A stretch of 64,000 nucleotides of DNA from Yponomeuta sedellus (lineage: Eukaryota; Arthropoda; Insecta; Lepidoptera; Yponomeutidae): contig OW203736.1 in assembly GCA_934045075.1 (NCBI GenBank), forward strand, positions 2,648,591 through 2,712,590, read 5' to 3'. Numbering within the stretch: position 1 is the first letter of the stretch; every line of letters starts with the position of its first letter. A program made the position numbers and the translations under genes. Below the pieces are notes generated by a model that saw only the letters and a list, made by a program, of their open reading frames with translations, searched no databases and was not told the DNA's origin. Below, piece after piece: positions 20,501 through 28,296 of this stretch.

Positions 20501-20725
20501 CCGAATAGGAAAATTAACATATCGGTAGACAGACTTAAACCCGCATACATGTTAGACAGCGAGTTATGTAACGATTCGAATGTAGATAACCACCAATCTC
20601 AAACACAACTTACCAGAGCAGTACCCTCGAGCGATCCGCTAACGCTAATGCAACAGCCCGTGGCTCGTACCACGCGCAGCGGACGCATAAGTAGATTGCC
20701 TGTACGTTTTCTTACACCTATGTAG
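17549..20725 (+). CDS. pol: gypsy-1 pol polyprotein (protease, RT, RNase H, integrase)
   Basis: About 1,058 codons, expressed by -1 frameshift from gag; the first in-frame GTG at 17648 is not a real start. Domains in order: aspartic protease with LVDSGANISVLP (Asp at 17651) and ILGADFL; reverse transcriptase with VPKKEGAIRPCGDYRRLN and the catalytic YLDD at 18554-18565; RNase H with LMTDSSST, DRELLAIYLAI and FTDHKPLTF; integrase with a zinc region (HNISHPGIR, CVNC) and the DDE triad at 19787 (HIDIIGP), 19967 (TSDQG) and 20075 (AVERWH). The last two are 35 residues apart, the classic D-35-E. A short basic and Pro-rich C-terminus follows. No stop or shift is visible, so it may be functional. 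Confidence 0.95.
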   Translation, partial: GKLIEVQSATDDCDRTINYRLQVTDRLTGLHFLVDSGANISVLPVSIVYPNRKQRISNRYKLYAANGTEIETYGLHTLALDLNLRRVLRWTFIVANVKMPILGADFLVKYKLVLDLSGRRIIDQVTNLNTSAAVCKEPFQSIKTVDCNHPYYDLLAFYPDLTKPLSFKETPRHDVLHHIETTGPPLYARARPLPPDRYAKAREEFKVMQELGICRPSKSEWASPLHIVPKKEGAIRPCGDYRRLNAVTKPDRYPVPRLHDFTYVLAGKKIFTRLDINRAYHCIPVAEQDIEKTAIITPFGLFEFPRMSFGLRNAAQTFQRFMNHSVLPGLDYLFVYLDDVIIASDSIEQHKNHLKEVFEKLNRYGISINVAKCCFGQERLTFLGHEVSMEGIRPLEEKVQAIVDFPRPTTVEQLRRFLGMYNFYRPHIPMAAQHQIELHSYIHGSKRKDKRPIAWTESGNREFMQCKQLLRDAATLSHPAADTPLSLMTDSSSTCVGAVLQQRQGKAWTPLGYFSKRLTDAQKKYSTYDRELLAIYLAISHFRKLVEGRNLVVFTDHKPLTFAFSKLCSDKETPMRTRHLMFISEFTSDIRHITGDNNIVADTLSRVETITCPVAIDYQELAIAQQSDAELAQLLGETNCKLLFKRILLPTGDKHVICEASSNVIRPYLTPNYRRVIFDTIHNISHPGIRCTKKMIQNRFFWPSMNKDVDKWVRSCVNCQKAKIQKHTVSDLGHFEPVDRFQHVHIDIIGPLPITSEGFRYCVTMIDRFTHWPEAFPTQDITAETVAKVLYEGWITRFGCPVKLTSDQGRQFESNIFVELMSLLGTKRIRTTPYHPQSNGAVERWHRSLKAALMARLNTKSWLDELPTVLFGLRAAVRVDTGVSAAELTYGTSIRLPGDFYDDVSRPIPVEFDSYVVKLREIISKYKPVNRVIRSSKNIFVHKDLSTCEFVFIRNDAVRKPLQPPYDGPFRVIGRQDKVFCIQLPNRKINISVDRLKPAYMLDSELCNDSNVDNHQSQTQLTRAVPSSDPLTLMQQPVARTTRSGRISRLPVRFLTPM

Positions 20726-20916
20726 GACAACTTGTGTTTTGATGACGATTAATATTTCATAATGTAAAATGTTTAGATTTTTAGGAAAATAGGTTATAAG
20801 ATTATTGTGTAATGCTTGGAAACGTTCTTTTCGCAACAATCAGTTGAACAGTTCAGTACCAGCATTTAGTACTTAAATAAATTATCTCAACCTATACTTA
20901 CCTAAGTTACTGGAAA

Positions 20917-21177
20917 ATGGGTTGGGGACAGAGCAAGGAGGAACAGAATAACAGCGTTGTGGTTACTCAAACACTGGCTGGTCACGAAGAGAAAATTAAT
21001 ATATTCGCGATCGTACTAATAGTCCTCATATTCATGCTGTTAACTATCGTCATATGCATTATCGGGACTCGATGTAAGTCTAAAGCAAGGAAATGGTTGC
21101 GAAAGGAAGTGTTGCAAGCAAGGTTAGCGACTCCCACGATCAAGGTGGAGCAACCCGCTAAAGTGTTAGTATCATAA
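20917..21177 (+). CDS. gypsy-1 ORF3: small predicted myristoylated membrane protein
   Basis: 86 residues between pol and the 3' LTR. It begins MGWGQSKEE: Gly2, Ser6 and Lys7 fit the N-myristoyltransferase consensus closely. Residues 27-50 (INIFAIVLIVLIFMLLTIV) form one strong membrane segment, followed by a basic stretch (CKSKARKWLRKE). The start context GAAAATGG is good. It is far too short for an errantivirus envelope and has no signal peptide, so it is not an env gene in the usual sense. Position suggests expression from a spliced or subgenomic mRNA, or downstream initiation. Membrane targeting of particles is a guess. Low chance of being a random frame given the matching signal, helix and open frame in an otherwise intact element. 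Confidence 0.75.
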   Translation: MGWGQSKEEQNNSVVVTQTLAGHEEKINIFAIVLIVLIFMLLTIVICIIGTRCKSKARKWLRKEVLQARLATPTIKVEQPAKVLVS

Positions 21178-21548
21178 AGTGTATTTTATATTTTTTTCAA
21201 ATGTGTTAGTATTAAGGTGAAATTTCTTTGTTTCAAGTAAGTCATGAGACGTCATGCAATTTTGAGAAACTTGTATTTTGTATTAAATTGTTCTTGTTAT
21301 ATACTTGTATTGTCCAGTGTCTTCCTCATGTCAGTTAGTAAACAACAGCTCATGTACTTCAAATAGAGTTGTAATAGAAACATGGAGTCAGAATTACATT
21401 AAATAAAGGTTGAATTTAAATAAATAAAAGTCAGAATTTAATTAAATAAAATTCAGTATGTATTTTGTTCGTAAATTAAATTCAGTTTATTGTTATACCT
21501 AATTACAATTTCAAAATTTTTTCCAGTACTATGTGAAAATTTTTTGTT

Positions 21549-21562
21549 AAGGGAGGGAGTAT
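21549..21562 (+). promoter_or_regulatory. gypsy-1 polypurine tract
   Basis: AAGGGAGGGAG followed by TAT lies directly before the 3' LTR start TGTAGTGAC. Purine tracts in this place prime plus-strand DNA synthesis. Confidence 0.75.
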
Positions 21563-21857
21563 TGTAGTGACAACAATGTAACAATGTATTTGCGTGTAAT
21601 GTGAGCGCGCCCGGCGAATCGCGTCCCCCGTTCGGCAGTTACTCCCGCGCTCCCTCACATAACACAAGTGTCTTATAATTTCTAATATAACCTACAGTTA
21701 ACTAATTCGATCTTTTATTCAGTGCCCGTTAATTAGCCTGAGAACTGTTCCTATAACCTGAGTACAAGTAATTGAACACGTTAAACAGAAACAATAAATT
21801 GGTGACATTAAACACATCAAGGTACAATATTGGTGTATACGGTCAAAAGTTACCAAA
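21563..21857 (+). repeat. gypsy-1 3' LTR
   Basis: 295 bp, identical by eye to the 5' LTR. It is followed by the TAAG target duplication. Confidence 0.94.
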
Positions 21858-21861
21858 TAAG

Positions 21862-21982
21862 TAATGTACACTAGTAAGTACACTTTTTCTTGAATACCAG
21901 AACAGGCGTAACAGATGCTTTTGGAACATCCTTCACACTTAATCACGTCGCCGACATTCTCCTTACAGAGAAAACACTTCAT
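21862..21982 (-). pseudogene. Cysteine-rich (PHD/RING-like) N-terminal exon, cut by gypsy-1
   Basis: From ATG 21982 the minus strand reads MKCFLCKENVGDVIKCEGCS then KSICYACSGIQEK before reaching the gypsy-1 target site. The spacing CxxC-x9-CxxC-x4-CxxC is typical of small zinc-binding modules found at the N-termini of LINE ORF1 proteins and chromatin proteins in insects. A related arrangement is at 53393-53202. On the other side of gypsy-1 (below 16262) no continuing cysteine pattern is clear, so product and exon structure are unknown. Confidence 0.5.
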
Positions 21983-22189
21983 ATTTGATTAAATATGATT
22001 CGTACGATACGAAGGCCCGTATTATCAATTACAGTTTAAACTAAGATCGATTATTTCGTAAGGTCAATGCTCGATTAAACTAAAGTTGCAGTTTACTTAA
22101 ACCGTCCATCTTGCCCGGTTAAACTATAGATTAGTTACTGATAGATTAGTTTCAAAATGGTGGCCGTTTATTAGCAGACTGACATTGTT

Positions 22190-22680
22190 ACTTTCCTCCC
22201 CTCGTGAAAAAAATCGACGCGGGTCGGTCCCCCGATGCGATCGGTGCGACTACGGTCGGGATCCGAGGTCCGGGCGAGAAGTTATGGGGGTTTCAATAGT
22301 ACTAATTCCCTAAAAATTAGTATTGGGAGGAAAAACTGAAAGACGTCGCAGCTCCCCGGGAGCGGTGTCTATCGACGCGGGGGCGCTCCTAGATGCCCGC
22401 TGTGAGATTTCCGAAGAGATAACGTTGCCGGATGCGAAGTTAGGGGCTCACCAAATTTTACTTATTTGTAGGGAATTTAGTATGAAAAAGCTGAAATTTT
22501 GATAGGGGACGTAGCTTGACGGGAGGGGTGTCTATCGACGCGGGGCGGAGCTGCGATGCCAACTGCGCAATTCCTAGGCTGATCGAAGCTACAATTTAAA
22601 AGTTATGGGCGATTGAAATTTGTACTGAAAAGACTGAAGTTAAGCTCTTATTGCTGCTGTGTATCGCTAGACTGACCTGA
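22190..22680 (+). repeat. Non-coding interspersed repeat family R, copy 1
   Basis: About 490 bp that match 53718-54663 in order. Shared blocks are AAAATCGACSCGGG, GCGGTGTCTATCGACGCGGG, GAGATAACGT followed by GATGCRAAGTT, ATGAAAAARCTGAAAATT, and GCGATGCCAACTGCGC with ATTCCTA and GATCGAAGCTAC, ending at GTGTATCGCTAGACT. Inside the copy the GTGTCTATCGACGCGGG block occurs twice, about 155 bp apart. I see no coding capacity. The 5' edge resembles the edge of a LINE RT fragment at 53700-53759 (minus strand DR-x-GGP-RVDFF), so it may be part of that LINE or a passenger. Confidence 0.7.
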
Positions 22681-22943
22681 ATATGTCTCGCTGTGCCCGA
22701 GGGATGTCGGATGGTGTTTGGTGGCACTCAGTCACTGCACTGAATATGTCTCGCTGTGCCCGAGGGACGTCGGATGGTGTTTGGTGGCACTCAGTCACTG
22801 CACTGAATATGTCTCGCTGTGCCCGAGAGACGTCGGATGGTGTTTGGTGGCACTCAGTCACTGCACTGAATATGTTTCGCTGTGCCTGAGGGACGTTGGA
22901 TGCTGTTTGGTGGCACTCAGTCACTGAACTGAATATGTCTCTT
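22677..22943 (+). repeat. 63-bp tandem repeat, about 4.2 copies
   Basis: Units begin CTGAATATGTCTCGCTGTGC at 22677, 22740, 22803 and 22866, with a partial fifth at 22929. The spacing is exactly 63 bp and units differ by only a few bases, the fourth being most diverged. Because 63 is divisible by 3, all frames stay open across the array on both strands. This explains the short repetitive ORFs, which I do not regard as genes. Confidence 0.95.
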
Positions 22944-22944
22944 T

Positions 22945-23239
22945 AGCTGCACTGCACTATGTCGCAGGTTAGGTTACGTTTTTTTTTTTGGTAAAGCGGG
23001 TGAATGCATTTACGCACTTCACCGCTCTGCTTTCAGGGGACTACAGAGCGGCTTCGTGTGAGACTCCCAGCGACACGGAGCTGGCCTAAAACTCCGGGCC
23101 GACTGGACTACCCACTAAACCCCAGCGATGTTCCTCCTCTCCTGTACCGGGTCGCGGGGTAGGCCATAGGCTAAATCACCGCGACCCGGCAAGAGGTCGC
23201 CCCTTCACTGGAGGGGCTCGACTGGTGGGGGAGCCAGAG
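22945..23239. other. G/C-richer unclassified repeat-like stretch
   Basis: Begins near AGGTTAGGTTACG followed by a run of T, then a G/C-rich part (ACCGGGTCGCGGGGTAGGCC and its near reverse CACCGCGACCCGGC, which can form a stem). It ends at a GATA microsatellite. Probably the end of a dispersed element; I cannot name it. Confidence 0.35.
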
Positions 23240-23287
<48 letters not shown>

Positions 23288-23440
23288 ATATTATTTATTG
23301 CATGTACACCAAGGATTACATAAGAGACTTATAAAAGTACAGTGCAAGTGGCGACCTTATTACTAAAGACAATTTTCTAGACGAATTAGACGATTTAGGT
23401 ACACACCACAGCTTCACTTGTAGTATTACGGACCTACCTT
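23240..23440 (-). mobile_element. LINE 3' end with (CTAT)n tail
   Basis: On the minus strand the sequence reads GTACATGCAATAAATAATATT and then (CTAT)n through the microsatellite at 23240-23286. A polyadenylation signal followed by a short-unit tail is a common LINE 3' end in insects. The coding part is not present. Confidence 0.5.
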
Positions 23441-23688
23441 AATTTTTACCAGAAAAGACACCTATGTATTTCATTATTACACAAAACATACGAAGTATTT
23501 ACAAAAATATGGATGATCTCGACTTAACCTTAAGCACTATACAACAAAATCTAGACATAATAATCCTCACAGAATGTCGCCTAAGCCCCGACAAACCTCT
23601 CCCTATAAAACCAGGCTATACGTCTTACAAAACAACAAAACAAATAACACAAAATGACGGGGTGGTGGTGTATATAAATAACTCACTA

Positions 23689-26600
23689 AGGTCAGGTGAG
23701 GTAAGAGGAACATACTTTATTTTAATTCAGAATTCGTGAGGTCTAGCTAGGAAAGGTAAGGTCTTATTATAACTTTAACAAACACATTACAGGTCTTCGT
23801 GTTTAGCTATTCCTGGTTTAAGTATTATTTTGCTAATTAGAGTACTTGCTATGATAATGCAAAAAACGTGCAGGTTATGCAAACGTTTCTCTTCCCCCGA
23901 CTTTGGGGTAAGAGGAACAGTCATCATAATTATTATACATTCATGTGTATTTGAATAAATGCAGTTTGAAGTTCTAAGTAAAAAGGTTGCAATCAAATTT
24001 AATCTTTCAAGTTATTGAAGTAAGGTAAGCATTCGAAAAAATCTCCTAAACTTTTATTTTGGGGTAAGAGAAACATATAATTCAAGTCAGATGTAATAAA
24101 CCAGTGGCCCAACTATTTTTATAGTTGTACAGCCACTAGTAAGGGCTTGTGGTCCAACAACTTAGACCACTGCCCAGAAAGAAACAAACCGTAAAAAAAC
24201 AGGGGTTCTTAATTTATTTAAAAAAAACTAATATAATAGAAATTTACTTATTTAAAATTTATTGGCAAAGTAGGTACTTATGTCACTTTAATCAGTCTCA
24301 ATGTTGCATTAGAGATACGAAAATAATAAAAAACACTTAAATAATAACATGCATTTTCGTCAAGTTCTACTGAACATTAAAATTAATAAAGGACATTTTG
24401 AAAATTATTTTCCCTCTGCGACCAATCAGGGGTTTGGGTAGCTTTAAAACAATGTCCGCTCTATGTTTTACTTCCGATATGTCCTCTATCAGAGGGAAAG
24501 TAAATGTTGTTTCACCTTCGGTCTTGGATTTTTTTCTTGTTAAAACTGTTTTTATACGGATTTATGATCGTTTATTTTTTTCTTGTGTATACAACAGCCT
24601 TTACAACAGGATACCCTTCATTATTCATCCGTAAAACTATGCCGACATAATACTTAATCGATTTTTTTGCAGTAAATTTTACCAGTATCCAATCATTTTC
24701 AGAAAAAAAAGCATTTGCGTCGACATTTACTTTCTCTTTTATATCCTTGTCCAGTTTTTCTGTTATATCAGTATTGTCATCAATATCTCCATGTAGCGCT
24801 TTTTTGTCTTTTTCAAGTTTTTCTAAGGAATCAATGCGGCTCTCTTCATCATCATGTACAATTTCTGTATCCAGTTTGTCATTTTCCGGCTGCCTTATCA
24901 ATTCAATATTTTCTTCATCGTCTCCATCTCCAACATGTTCGAAGAATCTCTCACAATCAGTATCGCTTTCGTCGTCATATATTATAATATCATCCTCATT
25001 TTCGCTTGATGAAGTTGAATCTCTGCGTCTTTTCGTTCTTATTTTCGAATGTCTCCGTTTTTCTTGTTGTTTGCTTTTATCAGTCTTAATAACTTTTTTT
25101 ATCTTCTGGCTTATTTGTTGTTTTTTTTTTCTATATCTCTTGACCTACGTCTTCGGTTGCCTTTTGTATTGTCCTTGTTTTTTTTTACTTCGATTTTCTC
25201 CAATTTCTTCGCTTGCTTAAGATTTTCTTGCTTTATGTTATATTTAGCTTTCTTACCTTCCGTTTTTTTATTTTTGTTTTCTTTTTCGGTTTCCATCAAC
25301 AAGCATCTTTGGTAGACTTCAACATAAGTAATTACTTCGGCACCCGTTGCCACTTTCCTTCTCTTGACTTTGACAGAGCTTCTTCCAGGTTTAATGTAGT
25401 TGAATAGCACTCGTTCAAATGTAAAATTACTCTTTACTAGTTGGTTATCCAAAATTTGAACTTTTGGGGATGGTTGGGGATTGACGCCGTCATTCTGTGT
25501 TGGTTTTAGTCTCGATTTACGTTTTTCTGAGTTTTCTTGTAAGACTTCATTTCTTGCAATAGGGACATAATTGTCTAACGAAACTTCAATCGATGCATGA
25601 TCGGATGGTAACTGGATGTATGTAGAAGTTACGGGGGGCTTGTTTAATATTTCGTTAACCGTAGCCAGTGCCATTTCACTCAATTTACTGGGAGATCTGT
25701 TTTCTTTAAATTTTGAACTAGCTGCAAGCTGGATGCTATTAGTGTCTTGAGACTGGGCTTTTCGGGATTGGTCATTTGCTGAAAGAGCTGAATCAGATTC
25801 ATTAGTGTCTTGCAGATGAATTATAGAGAATTCTTGCATTTTACGCTTCCATTCTGATAACAGCACTTGGTTGAATTTACTTTCAGGGATAGCGTTTTTA
25901 TTCAGAGGATATATCCCTGCTTTATGAAAGCCTGCTGCGCATACTTGTGGAGTTATCTGAGTCCAGACTTCACCAACAATCTTTGCAAAGTCTTTTTTGG
26001 GTAACACCGTCCCGATGTTCAATCTTTGCCATTTAACCAAAGCCATGTCCCATTTGTCCTTGAAGGATTTATTTACTGCCAGATCTAGTGGTTGTACTAG
26101 ATGACTTGTGTGTGGTGGGATTTTTAAGATAGTTATGTCATTTTCTCGTGCCTTTCTAATAATGTTTATTCCCACGTGGGTAGAGTGACCATCACATATC
26201 AGTAGAATGGGGCGTTTCTCCCCTACGGTGGGTAAAAAAACCTTTTCAAAAAATTCTTCGAAAACTGGTCCCTCCATCCAACCGTTTTTGGTTGCAGCGT
26301 ATACCGTACCAGGATACCCTTCTGCTGAGGATCTTTGATCCCAAACGTTCAACCCTTTGTAGACAATTAGTGGAGGGGCTTTTTCACCGGCAGCACTGAT
26401 CGCTAACAGCACTGTAGTATTAGTCTTTCCTGGAGATGAGATGGTTCTAGTCGACGTAAAGCCTTGAAGGCCTACTACTTTTGTTTTGCTTGGGTTTTTA
26501 CTAAAACTCGTTTCATCGCAATTCCAAATATGGGATGGCTTGTCAATTAAACCCAAATCAACAATAGTTTTCTCGAGCAAGTCATAGAAGGGATATATAA

Positions 26601-27585
26601 CCGCTGGCCGACAAGCTTGGTTACGTGCGTATGCTTTTTTTGAAGCCAAGGAACCATTCTTCTCCTGGTATCCCATTTTTAAAAGGAGTTTTGTTCTTGT
26701 TTGCAACCACGTATTGACGCACTGCCTCAAGCAATTCCTTACGCGTTAAGCCGAATCCGTATTTCTCTATTATATGGAGGTTTCTTGCCAGCTCTTCCTC
26801 AACATCTCTAGAAAGTGCTGTCGGCCTTCCGTGTGTTTCTGATTTGGCACCTTTTCGGCCGTAGACCCGGTTCACTATTGTCGCCCTTGGTATGTTGTAC
26901 AATTTCGAGGCTGAGTATGCAGTAATAGTGCCATTTTTAATATCTCAACTACATCCAATAGTTGCTGTCTTGTGTAGCGCGTACCTCTATCAGTTTTTCT
27001 TATGTAATGGCGTGGCATTTTTCTTTTTTTTCTGTAAAGGACAAAACAAAAGTGATCACACTTTACATAGTTTTGGGAAAATATATGCAACTATTGGTTT
27101 GTCAGTGAGTTTTTATTAATTTAACTACAAAGCTTTGTTACCCCTGACACGGGGGAAGTGGAACATATGTTTCTCTTATACCGAAGTATTTGTTCCTCTT
27201 TCCCCATTTAAGTTTTTGGCGGCTGGAATTTTTATTGCTATCAAACTATTTGCAGTCCTTGGCGTGAAATAACTAATAAAAGGTATAACTTACCGTTTCC
27301 ATATAAGATTTTTGTGGAAAGATTATCCCCAACACCTTTTTTTCAAATGTTTTCCGCTAGACCAAAACACACTGTAACCGCGTAATCACACACTTGAAAA
27401 CTGAAAAAATATATTTCATTTTTTTTTCGCGCTGTAATATCGTGGCGACATCTCTTAGCAACCGTCTGCACTATTTCGGTTTGTCTGTTTTATCGACTGA
27501 GGAACCATAGAGTAAAACTCTATAGATTATTAGCTATGGTCTTTAGTTCCTCTTCCCCCAGTGTTCCTCTTGCCTCACTTGACCT
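23689..27585 (-). mobile_element. pogo-B: pogo-like transposon
   Basis: Left end AGGTCAGGTGAGGTAAGAGG, right end on the other strand AGGTCAAGTGAGGCAAGAGG, each flanked by TA (23687-23688 and 27586-27587). The motif GGGGTAAGAGGAACA recurs inside the left end (about 23904 and 24060) and in inverted form near the right end (27155-27205 and 27546-27575), as if multiple transposase-binding sites were present. One transposase gene lies on the minus strand. A 30-bp stretch at 24535-24570 resembles the Penelope-like element end. Confidence 0.92.
24572..27030 (-). pseudogene. pogo-B transposase, frameshifted
   Basis: Starts near MPRHYIRKTDRGTRYTRQQL (about 27018). A psq-type HTH is split by a 1-bp loss at about 26937 (the second half reads KLYNIPRATIVNRVYGRKG). 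The CENP-B-type HTH follows (EKYGFGLTRKELLEAV), with another break at about 26630. The DDE domain is intact in one 539-codon frame (26730-25111): HIWNCDETSF, LLICDGHSTH and SHLVQPLDLAVN supply the three acidic positions. A Lys/Glu-rich tail and a C-terminal module (24901-24572, WILVKFTAKKSIKYYVGIV) end the protein. With three frame breaks it is inactive, but less decayed than pogo-A. Confidence 0.88.
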
Positions 27586-28296
27586 TATATCACACAGTAA
27601 AGGAAGTTTTTCTAGATGACGCCTCTTGTTTGCAGATTACCTTGCCCTACTGTACTATTTTAGGTATCTATCGATCACCATCCAACAGCAACACTAGTAA
27701 CTTTATTTCATCATTAAATACGCACCTAATAGCGGATATATTAAACAAAAATGTTATTATTACAGGAGACATAAACATTAACATTCAACTACCAAATAAC
27801 TCGACCACCTACTATCTCAATACGCACAAATTAATTACTAGGATTAATAGCTGTCTGGATCATGTGATAACAAACCTGGACCCTAAGTATTACCTCTCCA
27901 AGACCGCGGTATTTGAAACAACCATAACAGACCATACTATGACACTATTAAATATTTATTCACTATCAAAAATAACACCCAAAATACACCAAATAACCGT
28001 TACTAACTTCTCGAGCGCGCTCAAAAACTTTCAGGAATACAATCTACAAGAACTACTAAATATTAAAGATCCTAACACACTCACCGATATATTAATTTAT
28101 TACATCCAGAACTCATTAGCATAAACACAGAACAATAAGAATCCCTTGCAATAAACGGACCCTGAAACCATGGATCTCCCGGGGTATACTAAAATGCATC
28201 CAAAACAGAAACGAAATGCAAAAATAATTACGATTAGATAATACAAACGAAATCTTACATATTGCCTACCGTCGTTACGGAAACTCCTGTAACAAT

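Larger units (their letters stand above)
16266..21857 (+). mobile_element. gypsy-1: complete Ty3/gypsy LTR retrotransposon
   Basis: A 5,592-bp element with two 295-bp LTRs that I read as identical over their whole length, flanked by the 4-bp duplication TAAG (16262-16265 and 21858-21861). It has gag, an overlapping open pol in the -1 frame, a third small ORF and a purine-rich tract before the 3' LTR. Integrase lies C-terminal to RNase H, the Ty3/gypsy order. With identical LTRs and open frames it is the youngest insertion here and might still be active. It interrupts a minus-strand cysteine-rich frame (21862-21982). Confidence 0.95.
23464..28124 (+). pseudogene. LINE-A apurinic endonuclease domain, interrupted
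   Basis: Part 1 (23464-23688) reads FIITQNIRSIYKNMDDL, LDIIILTECRLS and GVVVYINNSL, the N-terminus of an APE-type endonuclease. Part 2 resumes at 27586 with YHTVKEVFLDD, then LGIYRSPSNSN, NVIITGDININ and the terminal SCLDHVITN and ITDHTMTLLN motifs. The reading frame continues exactly across the excised pogo-B (NNSL then YHTV). The endonuclease nicks target DNA to prime reverse transcription. The frame ends at 28124, before the RT, which is in another frame. Confidence 0.85.

Noticed and set aside
20917..21177. ORF3 of gypsy-1 as an envelope gene
   Set aside because: Too short, no signal peptide, no cleavage site and an intracellular lipid signal at the N-terminus.
22667..22927. Repeat proteins across the 63-bp array
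   Set aside because: All frames stay open because the unit is a multiple of three; no single frame is favoured.
24747..25315. Plus-strand hydrophobic Ser/Phe-rich ORF of 157 codons
   Set aside because: Antisense of the Lys/Glu-rich tail of the pogo-B transposase; not a membrane protein.
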